The position numbers and the translations under genes are program-made. Below the pieces are notes generated by a model. It searched no databases and had not been told where the DNA came from. It saw only the letters and a program-made list of their open reading frames with translations. A DNA stretch of 36,002 bases from Corynebacterium lipophiloflavum DSM 44291 (GTDB taxonomy: Bacteria > Actinomycetota > Actinomycetes > Mycobacteriales > Mycobacteriaceae), in NCBI RefSeq assembly GCF_000159635.1, contig NZ_GG667192.1, forward strand, positions 13,133-49,134, read 5' to 3'. Shown here one piece after another: positions 27,234 through 35,270 of the stretch (position 1 is its first letter; each line of letters opens with the position of its first letter).

Positions 27234-29813
27234 ATGGAAACGCGAAAAATGAGGGTTCTCGAGGAACTCCAGCTCGTAGACAAGGAAACGCGACGGCTCG
27301 CGCCGAAAGCGGACGTCCTGTTGAGCCAGCTGGAGGGGGATGCCTTCGCACCGTCGATCCAGAATTCCATGATCCAGGTCGCGAGCGGGTCCCACGGCGA
27401 CGTCACATCGCTGCGCGATGAGCTTCTGCAGGGGCGCGCGAGGGCGAGCTCGGTCGCGGAGCCGCTGGGGCTGGCAATCGCCGCGGCCGGCACGATGCCA
27501 CTAGCGCATCGCGCGAGCCTGGCGATTACCCCGCGCAGCCGGTACATGGAGATGAGCGCCGACTACGCCCTCTTGGCCCGCGAGCAGCTTATTTGCAGCG
27601 CCCAGATCCACGTCGAGGTGCGTGACCGCGACCAGGCTGTGGCGGTGTCGCCGGGCGTGAGCCGGCACCTTCCTTTGCTGCTGGCGCTGTCGGCGTCGTC
27701 GCCGTTTAGCGTCGAAGGCAGCGACACCGGCTACGCCAGCTCGCGCGATCTCACCGGGCAGCGCTGGCCGACGAGCGGGCCGTTTGCCCCGGTGAGCAAC
27801 GCGAAAGAGTACGACGAGCTGGTGGACACCCTCATCAAGGCGGGCGTGATCGCGGATGAGGCGATGATGTACTACAGCCTGGCGCCGTCGGTAAGCAAAC
27901 CCCTGCTCGAGCTGCGCGTGTGCGATTCCTGCCCCTCGGTGGACGCGATTTCCACCATCGCGGCGCTGTTTCGCGCGATGGTTGTTCGCGAGGCAGCGCT
28001 TGTCGACGCCTCCACGCCGACGCCGCCGCTGAATCCGACCCTGCACCGCTCGATGATGTGGCGTGCCTCGCGCTCCGGGCTCGAAGGCAGCCTGATCTGC
28101 CCCGAGACGTACACGCCGCGACCTGCGGCCGAGGTGCTGCGCTCCACGGTCGAGCTGCTTACCGACGAGCTGCGCGCCAGCGGCGACCTCGAGATGGTCA
28201 CGCGCTTCGTCGAGGGCATCATCCGCACCGGCACCAGCGCGTACCGCCAGCGCCGCGCCTACCGTAGCCGCGGGCGTCTTGACGACGTGGTGGATCAGCT
28301 CATGTCCGAAACCGTCGGCTGGCTCACCGAGTACAAGGGCACGGAGGGCTCGCTGTTTGGGGCGTACCGCCCGACGACGTGGGTCCAAAGCGGCTACATC
28401 GACGAGGCCGTCGAATCGAACGGCGCCGACCGAGACGTCTACGCAGGCGTGCTGGCCACCGCCCGCGAGCTCGGCGCGGTGGAGCTGCGCAAGCAGCAGA
28501 CAGTGGCGGATCGCGACCTCAGCGCCGCGGGTGTGACGTTCCGGGCAACGGGTATGGACACCCAACAGGCGTTTCCGATGGACATGGTCCCGCGCATCAT
28601 CACTGCGCGCGAGTGGGGCCACCTCACCGCCGGCGTGGAGCAGCGCGCCAAGGCACTCAACTTATTCCTCAACGACATCTACCGCGACCAGGACATCGTC
28701 CGCGACGGGATCGTCGGGCTCGACATTTTGGAAAAGTCCCCCGGTTACCGCTCAACGGGGCGCGCCGCGTGGCGCGGCGCCGTGCGCAACCACATTTCGG
28801 GCTCGGACCTGATTTACTCGGAGGCCGGCTGGCAGATCCTGGAGGATAACGTGCGCCAGCCCTCCGGCATCGCTTTCGGGGTGGAGGCGAGGAAGATGAT
28901 GGAGCGCAACTACCCGGAGCTGTTCGCCACCGCGCCGCAGCCGCTCAATGATCCCACCGAGGGCTACGCGATGATGGGCGAGACGCTTGCCGCGGCGCTG
29001 CCGCCGCATCCCCAGGACGACCCTCGCATCGTCGTGGTTACCCGCGGCAAGGATGACCCGAGCTACTTCGAGCAGGTCAAGATCGCGGAGGTTTCCGGCA
29101 TTGACCTTGTCTTGCCGCAGAACCTGCTGATCGAGGACAACGTGGGGTGGGAGGTCGGCCCCCGCGGGCGCCGCCGCATCGACGTGATGTACCTGCGCAT
29201 GGACGAGGATATGTTCTTATCCTCGCGCGGGGCCGACGGCGCAGAGCTGCGCTACAAGATGCTGCGCGCGATCACCGCGGGCAACGTCACCGTGGCTAAC
29301 GCGCTGGGCAACGGCGTCGGCGACGACAAAGCCGTCTACGCCTATGTTCCGCAGATGATCGAGTACTACCTCGGCGAGAAGCCGATCCTGGCGTCGGTGC
29401 CGACCTACCTGTGTGCGATCCGCGAGCACCGCGACCGCGTGCTGGAGCGCCTTGACCAGCTCGTGGTCAAGCCGATCGACGGCTACGGTGGCGCCGGCAT
29501 CACGATCGGCCCGGAGGCGAGCGACGAGGAGCTCCAGGAGCGTCGTCAAGAGCTCCTGGTCAAGCCCGAACAGTTCGTGGCCCAGGAGGTCGTGGGCCTG
29601 TCCACCCTGCCCACCTTCGACGGGGCGGCGATGCAGCCGCGGCACGTGGACCTGCGTGTGTTTACTCACCTGCGCGCCAGCGGTTCAGGTGTTACCGTGC
29701 ATACGGCGCCGGCGGGGCTCACGCGCGTCGCCCCGGCGGGCTCGCTGGTGGTCAACTCCTCGCGCGGCGGCGGCGGCAAGGACACCTGGATTGTGACGGA
29801 AGGGCAAACATAG
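27234..29813 (+). CDS. GCS2-like carboxylate-amine ligase fused to circularly permuted ATP-grasp
   Basis: An 859-aa two-domain protein. Residues ~1-370 resemble the GCS2/YbdK glutamate-cysteine-ligase family (RVLEELQLVDKETRRLAP, LLALSASSPF, DTGYASSRD, LELRVCDSCPSVD). Residues ~400-855 are a circularly permuted type-2 ATP-grasp: LNLFLNDIYRDQDIV, WQILEDNVRQPSG, VVKPIDGYGGAGITIGP, RHVDLRVF and the closing NSSRGGGGKDTW. Such enzymes join a carboxylate to an amine with ATP and are linked by comparative genomics to peptide or protein tagging. Several GCS2 active-site positions are altered here: GVEEE becomes V-L-E-E, and the usual HVHV reads QIHV. So the N-terminal half may be binding-only. One base overlaps the next gene's GTG (TAGTG). 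Substrates unknown. Confidence 0.85.
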   Translation: METRKMRVLEELQLVDKETRRLAPKADVLLSQLEGDAFAPSIQNSMIQVASGSHGDVTSLRDELLQGRARASSVAEPLGLAIAAAGTMPLAHRASLAITPRSRYMEMSADYALLAREQLICSAQIHVEVRDRDQAVAVSPGVSRHLPLLLALSASSPFSVEGSDTGYASSRDLTGQRWPTSGPFAPVSNAKEYDELVDTLIKAGVIADEAMMYYSLAPSVSKPLLELRVCDSCPSVDAISTIAALFRAMVVREAALVDASTPTPPLNPTLHRSMMWRASRSGLEGSLICPETYTPRPAAEVLRSTVELLTDELRASGDLEMVTRFVEGIIRTGTSAYRQRRAYRSRGRLDDVVDQLMSETVGWLTEYKGTEGSLFGAYRPTTWVQSGYIDEAVESNGADRDVYAGVLATARELGAVELRKQQTVADRDLSAAGVTFRATGMDTQQAFPMDMVPRIITAREWGHLTAGVEQRAKALNLFLNDIYRDQDIVRDGIVGLDILEKSPGYRSTGRAAWRGAVRNHISGSDLIYSEAGWQILEDNVRQPSGIAFGVEARKMMERNYPELFATAPQPLNDPTEGYAMMGETLAAALPPHPQDDPRIVVVTRGKDDPSYFEQVKIAEVSGIDLVLPQNLLIEDNVGWEVGPRGRRRIDVMYLRMDEDMFLSSRGADGAELRYKMLRAITAGNVTVANALGNGVGDDKAVYAYVPQMIEYYLGEKPILASVPTYLCAIREHRDRVLERLDQLVVKPIDGYGGAGITIGPEASDEELQERRQELLVKPEQFVAQEVVGLSTLPTFDGAAMQPRHVDLRVFTHLRASGSGVTVHTAPAGLTRVAPAGSLVVNSSRGGGGKDTWIVTEGQT

Positions 29814-31606
29814 TGCGCGAAGACGTTCGCTTCACCTACGGGCCATCGCTTAGCCCGGACGGCTCGGAAATCGCGTTCATCGCGCGTGACGACGCCTACC
29901 CCTACGCGGTCCAGGCCACCATCCTGCCCGATGGCAGCGTGGGCAAAGAGCGCCCCGTCAACATCCCGGTCGACGGCCCCGTCACCCGCGTCCTGCACTC
30001 GCCCGATGGCAAGTGGCTGGCCTGCGAGGCCGCGCCTAAGGGCTCGGAAAACTCCGAGATTTGGCTGGTTACCACCGACCCGTCCGACTCGTCCGCCAAG
30101 GGTGTGAACACCCCGAGCGACCTGCGGGTTCGCATCGTTGAATGGGACAACGAGTACCTCGCGGTGGCCGCGTTGCAGGACGACGGCATCACTGAAGCGC
30201 GACTGGTGGACCCCTTTAGCGGCACGACCAAGTTGCTAGATCGCCGCGCCGACGCGATGCTTGTGGATTGTGAGGGGGGCTACTCGCTGATGTGCGTCGG
30301 CCCCCGCGGTAACCGGGAGCTGCTGCTCATCCACCCCGACGGAACGTGGCAGCCGCTTTTGCCCCCGGACCCGGGCTCAACCGTCGACGAGGGCGTGGTG
30401 CTGCCGCTGGATGAGGGGCAACAGGGCCCGCCGTCGCTGGTGATCCACGGCGACTGGGGAGCGAACCGGCGCCGGTTGATGCGCATTGATTTCCGCGCCG
30501 CGCAGCCGGAGATGACGGTGATCGCAGAATACGGCGACGCCGACGTGGAGCAGATCGTGTTCAGCCGCAACAAGCAGGTCGCGGCCGTGCTGTGGTGCCG
30601 CAACGGCGTCTCTCAGCTTGAGGTGATGGTGATGTCGCGCCAGCTCCAGGTAAAAGCGCGCCGCTCGATCGAGCTTCCCGGGATGGTGGCCTCCTCGCTT
30701 TCGGTCACCGAGGACGGCTCACTGTTGGCGCTGACGGTGCAGGGCCCTGACGTGAGCCCCCAGGTGAAGGTTTTCTCACCGAAGGACTCGCTGGGCGAGT
30801 CTATGCGCGGGGCGCAGATCAGCGAGAACACGCCCGACCACGTCAGCTACACCGCGCGCGATGGCCTCGAGCTTTCCGGTTGGCTGTACCGCAGCGATGA
30901 CCCGGATGAGAAGAGGCCCATGCTCATCCACCTGCACGGCGGGCCGGAGGGCCAGTCGCGCCCGGAGTACCATGACGTGCTCACGGCGGTTATCCGCGCC
31001 GGGATCAGCGTGTTTACCCCGAACGTGCGCGGCTCCTCCGGCTACGGGCGCAGCTACGTCAACGCGGACAACCGCTACGGCCGCTTCCGTGGTATTAGCG
31101 ACCTGGCCGACACGGTGCGCTTCCTCGTCGCCGCGGGGTTGGCGGACCCCGAGCGGGTGGCGGTATCAGGCCGCTCCTACGGTGGTTTCCTCACGCTGCA
31201 GGGCATGACCGCGTTTCCGGAGTTGTTTCGCTGCGGGATCGCCGCCTGCGGCATGAGCGACATCCAAACCTTTTACCGCGATACCGAGCCCTGGATCGCC
31301 AGCGCCGCGTACCCGAAGTACGGCTACCCCATCCAGGACGCGCAGCTTTTGAAGTGCTTCTCGCCGCTGAGTGACGCCGACAACGTCGTCGCGCCGGTGA
31401 TGTTCATCCACGGCGCCCACGACAACAACGTCCCGCCGAGCGAGTCCCACCAGATGAAGGAGGCCCTCGACGCCCGGGGGATCCCGACGCGCCTGCTCAT
31501 GCTCGACGATGAAGGCCACGAGTTCCTCAAACGCCACAACCGGGCCCGGATCGCGGAGGAGATGCTCGACTTCCTCGGCACCCACGGCATGATTCCGTCG
31601 AGCTAG
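29813..31606 (+). CDS. S9 family (prolyl oligopeptidase-type) serine peptidase
   Basis: A 597-aa cytosolic peptidase with an N-terminal beta-propeller (repeated SPDG blades, about residues 1-330) and a C-terminal alpha/beta-hydrolase domain. The catalytic triad is Ser455 in GRSYGGF, Asp537 in HGAHDNNVP and His569 in DEGHEFL; HLHGGPEGQ forms the oxyanion region. Related enzymes are acylaminoacyl and dipeptidyl peptidases, which act only on short peptides because the propeller guards the site. No signal peptide is seen. It starts with GTG sharing one base with the ligase-gene stop, so the two proteins are translationally coupled and probably act on the same small molecule or peptide. Confidence 0.92.
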   Translation: MREDVRFTYGPSLSPDGSEIAFIARDDAYPYAVQATILPDGSVGKERPVNIPVDGPVTRVLHSPDGKWLACEAAPKGSENSEIWLVTTDPSDSSAKGVNTPSDLRVRIVEWDNEYLAVAALQDDGITEARLVDPFSGTTKLLDRRADAMLVDCEGGYSLMCVGPRGNRELLLIHPDGTWQPLLPPDPGSTVDEGVVLPLDEGQQGPPSLVIHGDWGANRRRLMRIDFRAAQPEMTVIAEYGDADVEQIVFSRNKQVAAVLWCRNGVSQLEVMVMSRQLQVKARRSIELPGMVASSLSVTEDGSLLALTVQGPDVSPQVKVFSPKDSLGESMRGAQISENTPDHVSYTARDGLELSGWLYRSDDPDEKRPMLIHLHGGPEGQSRPEYHDVLTAVIRAGISVFTPNVRGSSGYGRSYVNADNRYGRFRGISDLADTVRFLVAAGLADPERVAVSGRSYGGFLTLQGMTAFPELFRCGIAACGMSDIQTFYRDTEPWIASAAYPKYGYPIQDAQLLKCFSPLSDADNVVAPVMFIHGAHDNNVPPSESHQMKEALDARGIPTRLLMLDDEGHEFLKRHNRARIAEEMLDFLGTHGMIPSS

Positions 31607-31634
31607 GCGGGCCATGTAACATGATGGTTTGCAC

Positions 31635-31697
<63 letters not shown>

Positions 31698-31719
<22 letters not shown>

Positions 31720-32549
31720 TAATCACCAGTGTGGGTATCGTTCCACCGCCGCTTCTCGCGCTCGGACTTTCGATGGTTGCGTACAGCAATGATGCCGACG
31801 GCCAGGCCAATGACGATGGGAACCCAGATCCTGCTGTACTCCATGAGAAATATCAGCCACGCAGGTGGGTCGGGAAAGTCGATATCCGGCCACGTGATAA
31901 CGGGGGTTGGAAGGTAGATCTGCGGCAGGCTCGGTACCGGAAGGTGGACCGAGGGCAGGGTGATCTCGACATCGGGTAGAAACTGCAGCAGCGAGTTGAA
32001 AAACCGCGCCACGAGCGGGCCAAGGATGATCACGGCCAGCGCCCAGCCGCCTTTGCCCAGGCCCTGCGCCAGGGGATACGCGACCCTTTTGACTGCGCTC
32101 GACTCCATCTGTGCGCGGCGCTTGTGCCCGCGGCTTCCCTCCGGCGGGTCGAACTCGACCACCGTGGGGCCCTCGCGGTAATCAATACTCAGGACATCGT
32201 CGAAAAAGTTCGCCTGGATCGCCAGGTGAGGTTTGGAACGATCTGCCACGCCGTACGTCGAGCGCATCGTTGTGTTCGGCGACGTCAGCGGGATACGCCC
32301 CGAGGAGATCCCCGAGTAGCGCGCCACAACGCGCGGGCCCACCGACACCTGCAGGCGCGCTGGCGGATTCGCCCGCACGTCCTCGAGCCGTTCGCGTATC
32401 GACGCCGTGGCTGGCGTCTGCCGAAACTCCCGCGCCGCGTCCTCGGGCGTGGCTGGCCAGTCGGGGTAGAGTGCTACGAATTCGGCATCGTAACCGCGCT
32501 CGACGGTGATCGGGCCGCGCTCAGGGTGGTTCAGCCTCCACACTTCCAT
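31698..32549 (-). CDS. Corynebacterial membrane protein of unknown function
   Basis: A 283-aa protein with a soluble N-terminal half of about 160 residues (basic and acidic, including YDAEFVALYPDWPAT and DYREGPTVVEFDPPEG), one hydrophobic helix near residue 170 (WALAVIILGPLVARFF), a Pro-rich stretch with repeated LPxxxLPxP, and a second helix near residue 250 (IWVPIVIGLAVGIIAV). The intervening segment would be outside the membrane. No known family is claimed. It is 3 nt downstream of the other small membrane gene, so they are an operon. Its last six codons and stop are encoded by the complement of the tRNA-Leu 3' end. Confidence 0.78.
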
Positions 32550-32552
32550 GGC

Positions 32553-32909
32553 CTAGCGCCCACCCCGTGTGGTCAGCGCGTTGCCAATGGCCCCGCCGAG
32601 AGCGCACACCACGAACACACCGACGGCGTAGATCCAGGTGCCGGGGTTGTACATCAGCGCAGTGGACACCCAGAACATTACGGCGGCGATGGCGGGGAAG
32701 GACCAGGTGAAGCGGAACCACGTGGCGTCGATAAGTCCAAGCAGAAGCGATGCCACCGGCAGGTAGACCAGAAGCGTCGACGTGGTTGCGCGCGGCTGGA
32801 GGCTCAGCGCGAGCAGCGCGGGCACGACGATCAGCGCGGCGAAAGACAGGGCGAAGCTGACGTTCTGCCGGCCGGATCGCCCGGCAATGGTCTTCTCAAT
32901 GTTTGCCAT
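32553..32909 (-). CDS. Small four-helix membrane protein of unknown function
   Basis: A 118-aa protein with about four hydrophobic helices and short loops, ending in TTRGGR. No family was recognised. The ATG at 32909 (MANIEKTIAG) is preferred over an in-frame GTG at 32918, which overlaps the -10 hexamer TATCGT. First gene of a two-gene operon with the downstream membrane protein; the shared operon suggests a common membrane complex, which is inference only. Confidence 0.75.
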   Translation of the reverse strand: MANIEKTIAGRSGRQNVSFALSFAALIVVPALLALSLQPRATTSTLLVYLPVASLLLGLIDATWFRFTWSFPAIAAVMFWVSTALMYNPGTWIYAVGVFVVCALGGAIGNALTTRGGR

Positions 32910-32916
32910 AGCGTCC

Positions 32917-32922
32917 ACGATA
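32917..32922 (-). promoter_or_regulatory. -10 element of the small membrane protein operon
   Basis: TATCGT on the minus strand ends 7 nt before the ATG at 32909; leaderless arrangement. Confidence 0.5.
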
Positions 32923-32948
32923 GGCCCTACCGCTGACCCTGGCTAACG

Positions 32949-34112
32949 CTACGGCTGCTTGCCCAAACCGCGGCTGAGCGTGGGCCAGGAGTCGGCCACG
33001 GCCCAGCGGAAAGAGTTCCAGTTGTGCGTGCCCTGCGGGTAGAAACGCGCCTCGTGGTCGATGCCGCGCATGTTCAGGCGCTGGTCCAACACGTGCGTGC
33101 AGATGTTGGAGGCGAGATCGGTGCGCCCGCCGATGGTGACGAAGTTTAGAGCGAGATCCTTGTTGCCCGGATCAACAATGTTGCCTGTGGTCAGCGACTC
33201 CATGCCCGCTAGGCCGCTCGGGGAGGAGATGAAGATATCCAGGTTCTGCCCCTGGAACTCGGGGGAGAGCTTGTTCAGGTTCAGCATCGGATCGTAGGAG
33301 CGCGCGTACTCGCCATTCGGGTCGCCCCACACGTCCTCGAACTCCAGCGGAATGTGCGCGGAGGCAAACACGGCGTCGACCCCCACTTTGCCCAGCGGGC
33401 TTGTCGTCGAGGCGCAGCCGGAGATCGAGGCCACGCCGTTGTAGACGCCGGGGTTGTTCTGGGCGAGCGAGAGCGCCGAAGTGGCGGACATGGACACGCC
33501 CATCACGGCGCGCTTGCCGTTCGCTCCGAGGTAGCTTTCAATCCCGAGGGGAAGCTCACGGGCGAGGAAGGTGTCCCACTGATCAGGGCCCTGGATCCAG
33601 TTGGTGTAGTAGGAAAACGCGCCCGAGGTGATCATGACAACGTTGACGCCGCGGGAGGTGTAGAACTCCGCGGCATCCGTGTAGGCGAACCAGCCGGTAC
33701 CCGCGTCAAGACCATTGAGCAGGTAGATCGTCGGTGCGTTGTCGCGCAGAGCGGGATCTTTTGGCCGCGCAATCAGCATGCTCTCCCGGCGTCCCATCAC
33801 CGGCGAGTAGGCCTCGGCGTACTCGACACCGCGGTTTCCAATCGCCCACAGCTCTTCAGCGGTGAGCTCGCGGGACGGCTCGGTGAAGATCTGCGCTGGC
33901 TGCACGGCCGGCTGCTCGCGGGTAACCAGGGGTGCATCCTCACCCGACGAGCCGCCCGTCGACGAGCCTGTCGACGACATGGAGGACAGCGGGTTGGGCA
34001 TTTGCGCAGATGCCACCGCGGGCAGCGTTGCGCCGAGCGCGGCGGTGCACACAGCTGCCGTGAAGCGGGCCGTGAAGCGGGCTCGGCGGGAAGCGGCTGA
34101 TTTCGGTGTCAC
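32949..34112 (-). CDS. Secreted mycolyltransferase (antigen 85/Cmt-type esterase)
   Basis: A 387-aa alpha/beta-hydrolase of the antigen-85 group, which moves mycolic acids between trehalose monomycolate, arabinogalactan or protein serine residues. There is a Sec signal peptide (RRARF basic region, hydrophobic core, ATLPAVASA cleavage near residue 36). After a Ser/Gly-rich linker the catalytic domain shows TIYLLNGLDAG, the nucleophile Ser in GVSMSATSAL, a conserved Asp in the GRTD region and His in QGTHNWNSF. The GTG at 34112 is preferred, with an aggag ribosome site just upstream. It is divergent from a 46-aa ORF; corynebacterial MytC-type enzymes are known to O-mycoloylate small porin proteins, which fits this neighbour. 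Confidence 0.9.
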   Translation of the reverse strand: MTPKSAASRRARFTARFTAAVCTAALGATLPAVASAQMPNPLSSMSSTGSSTGGSSGEDAPLVTREQPAVQPAQIFTEPSRELTAEELWAIGNRGVEYAEAYSPVMGRRESMLIARPKDPALRDNAPTIYLLNGLDAGTGWFAYTDAAEFYTSRGVNVVMITSGAFSYYTNWIQGPDQWDTFLARELPLGIESYLGANGKRAVMGVSMSATSALSLAQNNPGVYNGVASISGCASTTSPLGKVGVDAVFASAHIPLEFEDVWGDPNGEYARSYDPMLNLNKLSPEFQGQNLDIFISSPSGLAGMESLTTGNIVDPGNKDLALNFVTIGGRTDLASNICTHVLDQRLNMRGIDHEARFYPQGTHNWNSFRWAVADSWPTLSRGLGKQP

Positions 34113-34159
34113 GGTTCTCCTATCGACTGACTTTTGTAACAAATGATTTATGGGTTAGA

Positions 34160-34184
34160 TAGCATAGTTGAGACTTGAAACTAT
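34160..34184. promoter_or_regulatory. Overlapping divergent promoters with a dyad
   Basis: A forward -10 candidate TAGCAT (34160-34165) and a reverse -10 candidate TATGCT (34166 to 34161) overlap almost completely. A dyad, atagtt (34164-34169) and aactat (34179-34184) with a 9-nt spacer, covers the region. RNA polymerase could occupy only one direction at a time, and a regulator binding the dyad would affect both the mycolyltransferase gene and the 46-aa ORF. Confidence 0.4.
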
Positions 34185-34210
34185 TTCACAAAAGAAAGGA
34201 CAGGTGTTAC

Positions 34211-34351
34211 ATGTCCTCACGGATCGCGACACCCTTTGACCCCGAGATCTGGGATCCGATTATCGACGCCATCACAAGCGTCTTCGGCCCGCTCGCACAG
34301 CTCAGCGCGCCGATGTCCGCGCTGGCCTCCTCGACGTTCGGTCTGCTATAG
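34211..34351 (+). CDS. 46-aa small protein, candidate mycomembrane/porin-like peptide
   Basis: A short ORF encoding an acidic, largely amphipathic 46-residue peptide: MSSRIATPFDPEIWDP at the start and ASSTFGLL at the end, with no signal peptide and no cysteine. It has an aaagga ribosome site 10 nt upstream and a strong terminator 28 nt after the stop, so it is a complete transcription unit. Size, lack of signal peptide and Ser/Gly/Leu-rich helix resemble the corynebacterial porin peptides PorA and PorH (45 and 57 aa), which are O-mycoloylated on serine. It is divergent from a mycolyltransferase gene. Function is inferred, and no homologue is recognised by sequence alone. Confidence 0.6.
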   Translation: MSSRIATPFDPEIWDPIIDAITSVFGPLAQLSAPMSALASSTFGLL

Positions 34352-34378
34352 CGCGTCAACTTTGCTGCGCGGGGTGGC

Positions 34379-34429
34379 ACGAAATCAACGCACGCCCGCG
34401 CAAACGGGACGTGCGTTGATTTCGTTTTT
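34379..34429 (+). terminator. Strong terminator after the 46-aa ORF
   Basis: A perfect 16-bp stem (34379-34394 with 34410-34425), extended inside the loop by 4 bp (34395-34398 with 34405-34408), is followed by five Ts at 34425-34429. This is one of the strongest terminators in the window. Confidence 0.95.
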
Positions 34430-34447
34430 ACGACGCCAGTGTCGTGG

Positions 34448-34921
34448 CTACACCGGCCAGTCGCGCAGAATCCGCTCGACGTGGCCCGAGGCGCGCACGT
34501 TGTACTGCAGCTGCTCGATCGCGCCATCGGCGCCGATGAGGAAGGTCGAGCGGATCACCCCGACAACCGTCTTGCCGTAGTTGAGCTTTTCCCCGTACGC
34601 GCCCCACTCGCTCATCACCGTCTTTTCTGGATCCGAGAGCAGTTCGATGCCCAGGCCGTGGTCCTCGCGAAACTTCGCCAGTGCCTCGGGAGAGTCCGGG
34701 CTAATTCCGATGACGTCGACGCCTGCGTTGTCGAAGTCACCGAGTCTTTCGGAAAAGTCGCACGCCTCCGTCGTGCAGCCGGGCGTGTTGGCGCGGGGGT
34801 AGAAGTAGACGAGCACCTTGCAGCCTGCGTAATCCGACAGGGCCACGGTCTGGCCCCGATCGCTGGTCAGGCTGAAACCGGGGGCGCGATCTCCTACATG
34901 CAAGCGGGTATTTTCGGTCAT
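34448..34921 (-). CDS. bcp: Thioredoxin-dependent peroxiredoxin (Bcp/PrxQ)
   Basis: A 157-aa peroxiredoxin that reduces hydrogen peroxide and organic hydroperoxides with electrons from thioredoxin. Peroxidatic Cys49 is in NTPGCTTEACDF and resolving Cys54 is five residues on, the PrxQ arrangement. The N-terminal APGFSLTSDRGQ and the GVIRSTFLIGADG strand are also typical. The ATG at 34921 is chosen from the family N-terminus; the frame is open for 62 codons upstream, overlapping the divergent gene. Length is normal. Confidence 0.94.
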   Translation of the reverse strand: MTENTRLHVGDRAPGFSLTSDRGQTVALSDYAGCKVLVYFYPRANTPGCTTEACDFSERLGDFDNAGVDVIGISPDSPEALAKFREDHGLGIELLSDPEKTVMSEWGAYGEKLNYGKTVVGVIRSTFLIGADGAIEQLQYNVRASGHVERILRDWPV

Positions 34922-34933
34922 GTCTTTAGGTTT

Positions 34934-34940
34934 TACACTA
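34934..34940. promoter_or_regulatory. Overlapping -10 candidates for bcp and the DUF3618 gene
   Basis: Forward TACACT (34934-34939) and reverse TAGTGT (34940 to 34935) overlap in the bcp-DUF3618 intergenic region. The reverse one is 13 nt from the bcp ATG. A small dyad (aggtt/aacct) lies just right of it, near 34944-34957. Confidence 0.35.
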
Positions 34941-34994
34941 ATGTAGGTTCGGAAACCTTTACTAAGAGTTTGCAGACCTGAGGAGTACACCACC

Positions 34995-35270
34995 GTGGCA
35001 CGAGATATTGATGACATCGAGCGCGACATCGAGCGCACCCGCGACCAGCTCGCAAGCACCCTCGACGAGATTGCGCACCGCGCGAACCCGTCGACGCTCG
35101 CTGACAACGCGAAGGATCAGGCTAAGAACTTCTTCCAGGATGAGACCGTGCAGAAGGTCCTCGTCGGCATCGGCGTCGGTGTTGCTGTGCTGATCGGCAT
35201 TAAGGCCCTCAACGGCCGCAAGCGCAAGAAGGAGCTCAAGGAGCTGCAGCGCCTGCTGGCTCGTCGCTAG
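34995..35270 (+). CDS. DUF3618 domain protein
   Basis: A 91-aa protein. The N-terminal half is a charged helix (DIERDIERTRDQLASTLDEI, with the DUF3618 R-x-x-L-x-x-T-l-d-e-L-pattern), followed by a single membrane helix (VLVGIGVGVAVLIGI) and a strongly basic tail (RKRKKELKELQRLLARR). Topology is probably N-in with a short outer loop, or peripheral. Function unknown; such proteins are common in actinobacteria and often neighbour membrane-stress genes. The start is GTG at 34995, with aggag 9 nt upstream. Its stop overlaps that of pncA in CTAG. Confidence 0.85.
   Translation: MARDIDDIERDIERTRDQLASTLDEIAHRANPSTLADNAKDQAKNFFQDETVQKVLVGIGVGVAVLIGIKALNGRKRKKELKELQRLLARR

Noticed and set aside
27501..28622. 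373-codon open frame antisense to the ATP-grasp fusion
   Set aside because: Shadow of the certain forward gene; no recognisable motifs.
34211..34351. Lipoprotein or secreted peptide with a signal sequence
   Set aside because: No basic start, hydrophobic core or lipobox is present; the leader-free porin-like idea fits better.
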